A stretch of DNA of 64,000 nucleotides. It comes from Paenibacillus sp. PL2-23 (lineage in GTDB: Bacteria; Bacillota; Bacilli; Paenibacillales; Paenibacillaceae). Made by a program: the position numbers and the translations under genes. Below are positions 35,435 through 42,481 of this stretch, in pieces (position 1 is the stretch's first letter; the number at the start of each line of letters is the position of its first letter). The DNA lies in assembly GCF_040834005.1 (NCBI RefSeq), contig NZ_CP162129.1, forward strand, positions 1,469,501 through 1,533,500. Reading direction: 5' to 3'. The notes below the pieces were generated by a model. That model was not told the DNA's origin, made no database searches, and saw nothing but the letters and a program-made list of their open reading frames with translations.

Positions 35435-36367
35435 ATGGCAAAAACGCTTATTTTCGGGCACAAAAACCCGGACACGGACACCATTACATCGGCAATCGCT
35501 TATGCGGAGCTGAAAACAAAGCTGGGAGCTGACGTTGAGGCGGTTCGTCTTGGCGAAGTAAATGGAGAGACGGCTTTCGCACTGCAAACATTCGGCATCG
35601 AGGCGCCGCGCCTCGTGGAGAACGTTGCGGACGAAGCGAAGGATGTTATTCTGGTTGACCACAACGAGCGCCAGCAAAGCGCTAACGATATCGATAAAGT
35701 GCGCGTTGTCGAGGTTATCGACCATCACCGGATCGCCAACTTCGAGACAGCGGGCCCGCTGTACTTCCGCGCAGAGCCAGTAGGCTGCACAGCAACGATT
35801 CTGCTGAAGCTGTACAAGGAGAACGGCGTGGAGATCCGCAAGGAAATTGCCGGTCTTATGCTGTCGGCAATCATCTCCGACTCCCTGCTGTTCAAATCGC
35901 CGACTTGCACCGAGCAAGACGTAGCGGCTGCTCGCGAGCTGGCAGCTATCGCAGGCGTAGACGCAGAGACTTATGGATTGGACATGCTCAAGGCTGGCGC
36001 TGATCTTAGCGACAAGACGATTGAGCAGCTGATCTCTATCGACGCGAAGGAATTTTCGATGGGCAGCTACAAGGTCGAAATCGCGCAAGTCAACGCTGTT
36101 GACGTAAACGATGTGCTGAGCCGCCAGGCAGAGCTTGAAGAAGCGCTGAACGGTATTATCGCTTCCAAAGGCCTGGATCTGTTCCTGCTGGTTGTGACAG
36201 ACATTCTGAACAACGATTCCATCGGTCTGGCGCTTGGCAGCCAGGCGCAAGGCGTGGAGAAGGCGTTCGGCGTGAAGCTGGAGAACAACAAAGCGCTGCT
36301 CCAAGGCGTCGTATCCCGCAAATCGCAAATCGTGCCTCCGCTGACTGAGGCGCTGAGCGCTCTGTAA
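35435..36367 (+). CDS. ppaC: Manganese-dependent inorganic pyrophosphatase (family II)
   Basis: The 310-residue DHH-family pyrophosphatase has [11 protein letters not shown] at the N-terminus, the diagnostic DHH in VIDHHRIAN (about 96-98), [10 protein letters not shown], and the C-terminal DHHA2 domain ending [12 protein letters not shown] with the substrate-binding SRK. It hydrolyses PPi to phosphate using Mn or Co and pulls biosynthetic reactions forward. ATG 35435 lies 9 bp after AAGGAG; an in-frame TTG six bases earlier is less likely. It is monocistronic, with a long terminator hairpin. Confidence 0.96.
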   Translation: MAKTLIFGHKNPDTDTITSAIAYAELKTKLGADVEAVRLGEVNGETAFALQTFGIEAPRLVENVADEAKDVILVDHNERQQSANDIDKVRVVEVIDHHRIANFETAGPLYFRAEPVGCTATILLKLYKENGVEIRKEIAGLMLSAIISDSLLFKSPTCTEQDVAAARELAAIAGVDAETYGLDMLKAGADLSDKTIEQLISIDAKEFSMGSYKVEIAQVNAVDVNDVLSRQAELEEALNGIIASKGLDLFLLVVTDILNNDSIGLALGSQAQGVEKAFGVKLENNKALLQGVVSRKSQIVPPLTEALSAL

Positions 36368-36388
36368 TATTTGATAGGATGAATAGGA

Positions 36389-36433
36389 GGCAGTCCGGGG
36401 CTTCGTTGCGAAGCTTCGGGCTGTCTTTGCTTT
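36389..36433 (+). terminator. Terminator after ppaC
   Basis: A 17-bp stem with several G-U pairs runs from GGCAGTCCGGGGCTTCG to CGAAGCTTCGGGCTGTC across a TTG loop, followed by TTTGCTTT. Confidence 0.7.
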
Positions 36434-36496
36434 AACATATACTATAAGTTATCTCGTTTACGCCTGGGAAGGGCGAGATGAAGGGGTGAAGGTGAC

Positions 36497-36799
36497 ATGT
36501 TTGAAATTAGGGAATTTACGATTGAGAAGCTAAGGGATCCATACCGCATCTTGTCCGGCGATCGCTTCGAGCTGTATATGGAGCTGGAGATTGATGAGGA
36601 GGACGAGCTGTATATGGAGGAAGGGGTCAGGCTTCGCGTTATTTACGTCAAGGAAGAGTCTAGCGCGTCCCGTATTGTAAAATATGAATTTCTGAATGCA
36701 GGGAGCGGCGCTTACATCGATATGGAGATGACGGAGGAGGAGGAGGCGTTTATCGACGCCTTCTGCAAGGAGCGGCTGGAATTGCCTCTGGAGGAATAG
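36497..36799 (+). CDS. Small acidic conserved protein (probably DUF6509)
   Basis: The 100-residue, strongly acidic protein (FTIEKLRDPYRILSGDRFELYMELEIDEEDELY near the N-terminus) has predicted beta strands and a C-terminal helix, MTEEEEAFIDAFCKERLELP. It resembles a short Bacillota family I recall as DUF6509, whose function is unknown. There is no signal peptide or TM. A GAAGGGGTGAAGGTG stretch precedes the ATG. It lies alone between ppaC and the P5C dehydrogenase gene. Confidence 0.6.
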   Translation: MFEIREFTIEKLRDPYRILSGDRFELYMELEIDEEDELYMEEGVRLRVIYVKEESSASRIVKYEFLNAGSGAYIDMEMTEEEEAFIDAFCKERLELPLEE

Positions 36800-36880
36800 G
36801 CATATCGCTTGATTCCCTCCGCATAAGTTTCATAGAAGAGCTCTACGAACCTTTATTACCTGGCTAAGGGGGAGAGACTT

Positions 36881-38428
36881 ATGCGGGAGCCTTTCCGGAA
36901 CGAGCCGTTTACGGATTTCACCTTAAGCGACTCTATCTCAGATTTTCAAGCCGCGCTGCGAAGCGTGGAGTCCCAGCTTGGCCTCGAATATCGACTGAAG
37001 ATCGGTTCCGACCGCATCGAAACGACGAATAAGCGGAAGTCGATTAATCCTTCCGAATTTAAGCAGATTGTAGGTATCGTCTCGCAGGGGGACGCGAATT
37101 ATGCCCACAAAGCGATACTGGCTGCGGCCGCAGCCTTCGAGGACTGGAAGCGGGTTCCGCCCGCGGCACGGGCCAGAGTGCTGTACAAAGCGGCGGCGAT
37201 TCTGCGACGCCGCAAGCATGAATTCTCCGCGTGGATGGTGTACGAAGCGGGCAAAACCTGGGTGGAGGCGGACGGCGATACGGCGGAAGCGATCGATTTC
37301 ATGGAATTCTACGGCCGTGAGATGGAGCGACTGGCAGAACGGCAGCCGTTGGTGCCCTTCCAGGGTGAAGACAACGAGCTGACCTATATGCCGCTTGGCG
37401 TCGGCATCGTCATTCCGCCGTGGAACTTCCCGCTTGCCATTATGGTCGGTATGACGATGGCTTCTGTCGTTGCGGGCAATACGGTTGTGCTGAAGCCGGC
37501 AAGCCCGACCGCGGTAATTGCCGCCAAGTTCATTGAGCTGCTGGAGGAAGCGGGCTTGCCGGATGGGGTTGTGAATTATTTGCCCGGGGCCGGAGGCGAT
37601 ATCGGCGATTTCCTGGTGGAGCATCCCCTGACAAGATTTGTTTGCTTTACGGGCTCGCGGGAGGTAGGTCTCCGTATCAATGAACGAGCGGCAGCGGTAC
37701 AGCAGGATCAGAAGTGGATCAAACGTGTCATTGCGGAGATGGGCGGCAAGGACACCATCATTGTGGCGGAGGATGCCGATCTGGATCTGGCGGCAGAGGC
37801 GATTACCGCCTCGGCGTTCGGCTTCTCGGGACAGAAGTGCTCTGCCTGCTCGCGGGCTGTCATTGAGGAAGCCGTCTACGAGGATGTGCTGGAGAGGGTA
37901 GTAAAGCGCACGGCAGCGCTGAAGATCGGGCTTGCAGCGGAGCAGTCGACGGAGATTGGTCCGGTCATCGACGAGCGGGCTTATATTAATATCTTGAAAT
38001 ATATCGAGGTGGGACGCACGGAAGGCACGCTAGTGCTGGGAGGCAGCAAGCGGGGCGGCACAGGCTATTTCATAGAACCTACGATTATTCGTGATGTGGC
38101 TCCTTACGCAAGAATCGCCCAGGAGGAAATATTTGGTCCGGTGCTTGCGTTCATCAAGGCCGCGAATTTCGACGCGGCGCTTGATATCGCAAACAATACG
38201 GCATTCGGCTTGACCGGGGCTGTCATCTCGCGCGACCGCGCGAAGCTGGAGAAGGCCAGGGAAGAGTTCCATGTGGGCAATCTGTACTTGAATCGCAAGT
38301 GCACGGGGGCTCTCGTCGGCGTTCAGCCATTCGGCGGCTTTAATATGTCCGGCACCGATTCCAAGGCGGGCGGACGGGACTATTTGCTGCTGCTCACCCA
38401 GGCTAAGGTCGTGTCGGAGCGGTTTTGA
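36881..38428 (+). CDS. rocA: L-glutamate gamma-semialdehyde (1-pyrroline-5-carboxylate) dehydrogenase
   Basis: The 515-residue aldehyde dehydrogenase has the same length as B. subtilis RocA. Signature parts are PWNFPLAIMVGMTMASVVAGNTVVLKPAS, the general-base glutamate in VIAEMGGKD, and the catalytic cysteine in GQKCSACSR (C320). It oxidises glutamate semialdehyde from proline or arginine breakdown to glutamate with NAD. AAGGGGGAG lies 7 bp before the ATG. No proline dehydrogenase or arginase gene is adjacent. Confidence 0.93.
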   Translation: MREPFRNEPFTDFTLSDSISDFQAALRSVESQLGLEYRLKIGSDRIETTNKRKSINPSEFKQIVGIVSQGDANYAHKAILAAAAAFEDWKRVPPAARARVLYKAAAILRRRKHEFSAWMVYEAGKTWVEADGDTAEAIDFMEFYGREMERLAERQPLVPFQGEDNELTYMPLGVGIVIPPWNFPLAIMVGMTMASVVAGNTVVLKPASPTAVIAAKFIELLEEAGLPDGVVNYLPGAGGDIGDFLVEHPLTRFVCFTGSREVGLRINERAAAVQQDQKWIKRVIAEMGGKDTIIVAEDADLDLAAEAITASAFGFSGQKCSACSRAVIEEAVYEDVLERVVKRTAALKIGLAAEQSTEIGPVIDERAYINILKYIEVGRTEGTLVLGGSKRGGTGYFIEPTIIRDVAPYARIAQEEIFGPVLAFIKAANFDAALDIANNTAFGLTGAVISRDRAKLEKAREEFHVGNLYLNRKCTGALVGVQPFGGFNMSGTDSKAGGRDYLLLLTQAKVVSERF

Positions 38429-38432
38429 ATGA

Positions 38433-38543
38433 AAGTTCAAAGGGCTCTCCTTTGATCACGAAGCATTTCCTGAAGGCAGATTCGACTTCGAGTCTTGGAT
38501 TCAGCCGAGATCTCCGGTGCTGAAAAGTGGACCTTTTGAACTT
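38433..38543. repeat. Inverted-repeat-bounded intergenic element (about 110 bp)
   Basis: AAGTTCAAAGG (38433-38443) is the inverse of CCTTTTGAACTT (38532-38543), with one extra base. Inside the left arm is a small hairpin, CAAAGG-GCTCT-CCTTTG (38438-38454). It sits between convergent rocA and the YdjM-like gene. It may be a MITE-like dispersed element or a bidirectional terminator structure; no T tract is present. Confidence 0.55.
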
Positions 38544-38587
38544 GATTTGAATTGAAGCTATTTAATGAATTAAACCTGCCTAAAGAA

Positions 38588-39232
38588 TTAAACCTTGATT
38601 CTGAAAGTGAATTTGGTTAGCGGGTACAGCCACTTCACGCCGCTCGGCGTGAGGGTGTCCGCTGCGAGATGGGACAAGTATCCAAGCGCTGCGGTTATGG
38701 CCAACCCCTCTACCTGAAGATCCTGCTCAAGCCCTGTGCCGAGCCACCACCAGAGAGGAATCATCCATAGGGTATGCGTGAGTCCCCGGTGATTCAGCCA
38801 CGGCGCCCAAGCGATGAAGACACCCACTCCGATCAGCCACCATTCTCCTCTGGACAGTCCAAGCGCCGCAACGCCAATGCCGACAAGGCTGACTAGAGCA
38901 TTACGAATCGCGCCAGTGCTCATTGTTAAGCCGATCAGCATGGCGGAGATGCCCGCGCATGCGATTTCCAGCCGGACGGTGTGACCGGCGAGCCATAGAT
39001 AGAGGACTGCAGCCGCGCATATGCAGCCGACCCATACGGCGTATTGACGAATTTGTCTGCTGGCCTTGGTCAGCTTGCCGCTCAGCATGCTGGTGCCGTC
39101 CAAATCTGCAGCAAGCGCCGAGAAGGCCGCAGCTCCGATATAAGTGTGCGCGTGCGTTAAATCCGGCGAAAAGTAGACTGCCGCCCCCGCGCCGATGGCG
39201 ACTCCGATCGCCAAATGCGTTTTTCCCCTCAT
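38588..39232 (-). CDS. Membrane-bound metal-dependent hydrolase (YdjM/YfhP-like)
   Basis: The 214-residue protein has four to six TM helices and the YdjM-family metal ligands spread between them: KTHLAIGV near the N-terminus, AADLDGTS, NHRGLTHTLW and LSHLAADTLTPSGVKWLYP. The family is predicted to be a zinc-dependent phospholipase-like membrane hydrolase; E. coli YdjM is LexA-regulated, but no SOS box is evident here. It is convergent with rocA. The repeat array begins 50 bp upstream of its start, so its promoter must lie in or beyond the repeats. Confidence 0.85.
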   Translation of the reverse strand: MRGKTHLAIGVAIGAGAAVYFSPDLTHAHTYIGAAAFSALAADLDGTSMLSGKLTKASRQIRQYAVWVGCICAAAVLYLWLAGHTVRLEIACAGISAMLIGLTMSTGAIRNALVSLVGIGVAALGLSRGEWWLIGVGVFIAWAPWLNHRGLTHTLWMIPLWWWLGTGLEQDLQVEGLAITAALGYLSHLAADTLTPSGVKWLYPLTKFTFRIKV

Positions 39233-39281
39233 GCTGCTGTGAAAGCCTCCTGTATGTTCTAGTAGTAATGTCGCCAGCAGC

Positions 39282-39711
39282 GAATAGACGTTCTTGGCAC
39301 GTCTATTTCACTCAAACATGCCTCATTCGACCATTTAGATGTTTCTGGCACGTCTATTTGCTCGAAAACTCCCGTCCCGGCACGAATAGACGTTTCTGGC
39401 ACGTCTATTTCACTCAAACATGCCTCACTCGCCCATTTAGATGTTCCTGACACGTCTATTTGCTCGAACCCCCCCGTCCCAGCACGAATAGACGTTTCTG
39501 GCACGTCTATTTCACTCAAACATGCCTTACTCGCACATTTAGATGTTTCTGGCACGTCTATTTGCTCGAAAACCCCCGTCCCGGCACGAATAGACGTTCC
39601 TGGCACGTCTATTTCACACAAACATGCCTCACTCGACCATTTAGACGTTTCTGGCACGTCTGTTTGCTCGAAAACCCCCGTCCCAGCACGAATAGATGTT
39701 TCTGGCACGCT
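39282..39711. repeat. 102-bp tandem repeat array made of two alternating 51-bp half-units
   Basis: GAATAGACG begins at 39282, 39384, 39486, 39588 and 39690 (last with one change), a strict 102-bp period with four full units and a partial fifth. Within each unit GGCACGTCTATTT occurs twice, 51 bp apart, once followed by CACTCAAACATGCC and once by GCTCGAAAAC. One half carries a perfect 9-bp inverted repeat, for example AATAGACGT (39385-39393) and ACGTCTATT (39401-39409) around TTCTGGC; the other half is a diverged version. Since 51 is divisible by three, both strands show long open frames. Diverged copies lie at 4314-4386. Confidence 0.95.
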
Positions 39712-39739
39712 TAATGTTTCAGTGGTTAGCTCGCTGCCC

Positions 39740-39901
39740 TCATAAGTGCTCCTTGTTAATTTGCTCATTGCGGACCATCTGCTCCAGCTTCTCGACAAGT
39801 CTGTCGTGAACATCGTCCCGTCTCCGAAAGCCCCAGAATGCCTTCCGTTTCTCCTGTCTCAGCAGCTTCAGCAAATACAGCTTCTCCTTCAATGTGAGCA
39901 T
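39740..39901 (-). CDS. 53-residue basic helical protein
   Basis: ATG at 39901 follows a perfect GGAGG by 7 bp and opens a 53-codon frame, MLTLKEKLYLLKLLRQEKRK and onward with AFWGFRRRDDVHDRLVEKLEQM, ending at 39740. Composition is strongly basic with heptad-like leucines, so it is probably a short coiled or RNA/DNA-binding helix pair. It ends just before the repeat array begins and would transcribe into it. I recognise no family. The ribosome-binding site and non-repetitive sequence favour it over the longer overlapping frames that read through the repeats. Confidence 0.6.
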   Translation of the reverse strand: MLTLKEKLYLLKLLRQEKRKAFWGFRRRDDVHDRLVEKLEQMVRNEQINKEHL

Positions 39902-39989
39902 GGTGCCGCCTCCTTCCTGAGTACCGCTTCTTCCATCATTATATACGATATTGCTTGGCTGCGGGATGGACTAAAGTGTGACAATGTGT

Positions 39990-40235
39990 TCGAAGTGAGA
40001 AGTGAGCGAAGTAAGTTGAGTAAAGTAAGTAAAGTAAGTAGAGTGAAGTAAGTAGAGTATGTAGTGTGAAGTAATAGAGTGAAGTAAGTTGAGTAAGTAA
40101 GTAGAGTAAGTAGAGTGAAGTAAGTAGGGTGAAGTATTAGAGTGAAGTAAGTAGGGTGAAGTATTAGAGTGAAGTAAGTAGAGTAGACTAAATTAGATTT
40201 GAGTAGATTAGATTTGATTTGAGTAGAATACGGTT
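39990..40235. repeat. Low-complexity GAAGTAAGT(AGAGT) tract
   Basis: About 245 bases are built almost only from A, G and T in degenerate GAAGTAAGTAGAGT units, with nearly no C on this strand. Inside it a 27-bp unit beginning GTAAGTAGGGTGAAG is repeated exactly twice (40120-40146 and 40147-40173). The remainder (to 40320) is unstructured apart from GATTTGAGTAGA repeats. No gene is seen here. Confidence 0.9.
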
Positions 40236-40374
40236 TGGACTATGGAGTGGGAGGTTTGCGGCGTTTGATAACAGGCAGCTTAGTACGGGATTACTGTGTG
40301 AGGGTGTTTTTACAATGCACTTTTTTGGACAATGTTTTCAAACTGCACTTTTCTTGACAACTCCACTACTCTAA

Positions 40375-40610
40375 ATCCTGCAAATCCGCAGCAATTCAGG
40401 CCTGTGACCTTGGAATATATTCAAATTGATGTAGAGTGTGCAGGAATATAGCCTGTTGGTGGTCGGTAAATGGGTGGTTCTGCTGAAAATGATGTACAAT
40501 CGCAGCAATCCCCCTCTTTTGAACATAAGGGTATCCAAAATAATGTAAAATCGCAGCAATTTCCTTCGCTTGAGCCAAGGGATGCAGAAACTCATGTATA
40601 ATAGGATCAA
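40375..40610. repeat. Second degenerate repeat family with a period near 51 bp (CGCAGCAAT)
   Basis: CGCAGCAAT occurs at 40387, 40501 and 40552, with a degenerate TGCAGGAAT at 40439. The best pair, GATGTACAATCGCAGCAAT and AATGTAAAATCGCAGCAAT, is exactly 51 bp apart, and the first two are about 52 apart. On the minus strand the frame stays open with a 17-residue rhythm (EIAAILHYF, GIAAIVHHF). Upstream, at 40310-40362, lie two similar stretches, GCACTTTTTTGGACAA and GCACTTTTCTTGACAA. No protein-coding gene is convincing here. Confidence 0.65.
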
Positions 40611-40620
40611 CATGTACACG

Positions 40621-40662
40621 TCACACCGCGCGTATCACACCGCACGTATCACACCGCATGTA
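40621..40662. repeat. Three tandem 14-bp units TCACACCGCNCGTA
   Basis: TCACACCGCGCGTA, TCACACCGCACGTA and TCACACCGCATGTA follow each other directly (40621-40634, 40635-40648, 40649-40662). They lie 66 bp before the GNAT gene start and could affect its leader. Confidence 0.9.
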
Positions 40663-40727
40663 AGGCAATAGCCGGCTGAGGGAGATTGGAATAATAAATC
40701 CGCCGACAATAAAGGAGAGTGGCTCGA

Positions 40728-41537
40728 TTGCAATTTCCCGTGATAACCAAGGCGTTATCCGAGCGGCTGGAGGAGTCGGAATTGGATTATATGACCTCCA
40801 GAGTGATTGCCATCAAAGAACGCGACGGCAATCCGATGGGTGCTGAGGTGAAGAGATTTGGCGGGGCCACCGCCTTTTATGTGAAGGAAATGCCTTGGGG
40901 GAGCTTCAATACGGTGAAGGGGCTGGGCTCTGAGGATATCGGCTACGTGGATGACATCATTCGTTTCTTCCGAGAGCATAATAGGCCGTTTCAGTTTGAG
41001 ATTATGCCCGCCAAGGCCAATGGAGAGCTGCTGGGTTACTTGTCTCAAAGGGGCTTCTATCAAAATGGCTTTCATACCACCATGTTCGGCGTTCCAGCCT
41101 TGCACTTGCCATCCTTCTCAAGCGGCATTACGATTCGTGAATTGAATAGGGATGAATTTGCCCTGTACGGACAATTGCATTGTCTAGGAACGGGATTAAA
41201 CGTAAATGGAGCAAGCCATGTAGCGGATAACAATTCCATATTGTTTGACCGCCCTGGGTGGCGTTTCTTCATTGGCTTCGTAGAGGATCAGCCTGCAGGC
41301 GTTGCGGTTATGTATATCAACCATAATGTCGCGTCCTTGACCTTTGCCGCTACTGTTCCGGAGCTTAGGCGACGCGGGCTGCAAACGGCCTTCGTGCAGG
41401 AGAGGATACGTGAAGCTGCACGGGCGAGCTGCGAGCTCGTAGTCAGTCAATGTGCTTATGCATCCACCAGCCAAAATAACATGGAGAGATCGGGAATGAG
41501 GGTTGGCTACACAAGAGCGACCTGGGTAGGGAAATGA
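40728..41537 (+). CDS. GNAT-family N-acetyltransferase
   Basis: The protein of about 269 residues has its acetyl-CoA-binding GNAT fold in the C-terminal half: FFIGFVEDQPAGVAVMYINHNVASLTFAATVPELRRRGLQTAFVQERI (motif A, with RRRGLQ as the pyrophosphate loop). The N-terminal half is a degenerate GNAT-like or substrate region. The acceptor is unknown. I choose TTG 40728, 9 bp after AGGAGA; the in-frame GTG 40719 overlaps that box. It lies just downstream of the repeat island. Confidence 0.82.
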   Translation: MQFPVITKALSERLEESELDYMTSRVIAIKERDGNPMGAEVKRFGGATAFYVKEMPWGSFNTVKGLGSEDIGYVDDIIRFFREHNRPFQFEIMPAKANGELLGYLSQRGFYQNGFHTTMFGVPALHLPSFSSGITIRELNRDEFALYGQLHCLGTGLNVNGASHVADNNSILFDRPGWRFFIGFVEDQPAGVAVMYINHNVASLTFAATVPELRRRGLQTAFVQERIREAARASCELVVSQCAYASTSQNNMERSGMRVGYTRATWVGK

Positions 41538-41566
41538 TAATGGGATCGAGCTGCTAAGCATAGCCC

Positions 41567-41617
41567 AATAAAAAGCGACAGTCCTGGACGTCTAGCTCCT
41601 TGTCCTCGGCTGTCGCT
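41567..41617 (-). terminator. Terminator of the thiamin operon (bidirectional)
   Basis: AGCGACAG (41574-41581) and CTGTCGCT (41610-41617) form the stem. On the minus strand CTGTCGCT is followed by TTTTATT, a strong terminator 15 bp after thiD. On the plus strand GTTTCATTT follows, so it may also serve the GNAT gene. Confidence 0.8.
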
Positions 41618-41631
41618 GTTTCATTTCATCC

Positions 41632-42462
41632 TCAGGGCTGTGATTGCCGATAAGCCCAGTGGTTGGTTGGGCCGATGCCGCCGCCGATATGAATGCCGTC
41701 CTCGATCGCTGCCTGAATGAAGGCTTTGGCTTGGCTGACCGCTTCATGGGCGCTTAGCCCTTGGGCAAGTCCCGCTGTTAAAGCAGCCGAGAAGGTGCAG
41801 CCCGTTCCATGCGTGTGCATGGTGCAGACGCGCTTGGAGGAAAACTCGGTGAAGCTGGTTCCGTCATACAGCAGGTCAATCGCCTCGTGGCCGGTCTCAT
41901 GACCGCCTTTCATAATCACATGGCGAATGCCGAGGTCGGCGAGCCGTCTGGCGGCGTCGCGTTTATCAGCGTCGCTCCTTATTGACATGCCGGTCAGCCG
42001 CTCGGCTTCAGGAATATTCGGGGTGACGAAGTCGACCAGGGGCAGCAGCTCCTTCTTGAAGGCCGCAAGCGCGGCGTCCTGAAGCAGCACGGAGCCGCCT
42101 TTGGCTACCATAACGGGGTCGACGATGACACGCGTCCACTTGAACTCTCTTAGGGAAGCGGCTACGGCTTCGATGATATCATGGCTGAACAGCATGCCCG
42201 TCTTCAGCGCGTCGACCCTGATATCGCTGCCGATGGACCGAATTTGCTCCGTTACGGCTTCGGGACTAAGCGGATAGACGGCTTGCACGCCCGTCGTATT
42301 CTGCGCGGTCACGGCTGTAATGGCTGACATGCCGAATACGCCGAGCTCCTGGAACGTCTTGAGATCGGCCTGAATGCCGGCGCCGCCGCCGCTGTCCGAT
42401 CCGGCGATCGTCAGCGCGCAGGGAACCTGACGGCGCGAAGCATGCTTATTTATGCTCAACAT
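41632..42462 (-). CDS. thiD: Hydroxymethylpyrimidine / phosphomethylpyrimidine kinase
   Basis: The ribokinase-fold protein of about 276 residues begins its enzyme part with ALTIAGSDSGGGAGIQADLKTF, contains VDPVMVAKGG, and has the anion-hole HTHGTGCTFSAAL with the catalytic aspartate position replaced by cysteine, as is normal for ThiD. It phosphorylates HMP and HMP-P to HMP-PP. ATG 42462 is 8 bp after GAGGGG; an earlier ATG at 42495 overlaps thiO and is less likely. It is the last gene of the thi operon, closed by a terminator. HMP supplied by the TenA/YlmB/ThiXYZ salvage genes upstream would be its substrate. Confidence 0.95.
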   Translation of the reverse strand: MLSINKHASRRQVPCALTIAGSDSGGGAGIQADLKTFQELGVFGMSAITAVTAQNTTGVQAVYPLSPEAVTEQIRSIGSDIRVDALKTGMLFSHDIIEAVAASLREFKWTRVIVDPVMVAKGGSVLLQDAALAAFKKELLPLVDFVTPNIPEAERLTGMSIRSDADKRDAARRLADLGIRHVIMKGGHETGHEAIDLLYDGTSFTEFSSKRVCTMHTHGTGCTFSAALTAGLAQGLSAHEAVSQAKAFIQAAIEDGIHIGGGIGPTNHWAYRQSQP

Positions 42463-42481
42463 GGTGGGAACCCCTCTCTCC

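Noticed and set aside
39282..39711. CRISPR array
   Set aside because: Both 51-bp half-units are repeated sequence throughout; there are no unique spacers, and no cas genes are nearby.
39259..39813. 184-residue minus-strand frame of 34-residue repeats (VPETSIRAGTGVFEQ...)
   Set aside because: It is a by-product of the 102-bp repeat being divisible by three; the plus strand is equally open. It overlaps the better-supported 53-residue gene and lacks a clear ribosome-binding site.
40396..40619. Minus-strand frames reading EIAAILHYF repeats
   Set aside because: They translate degenerate 51-bp intergenic repeats; no ribosome-binding site or non-repeat sequence supports a gene.
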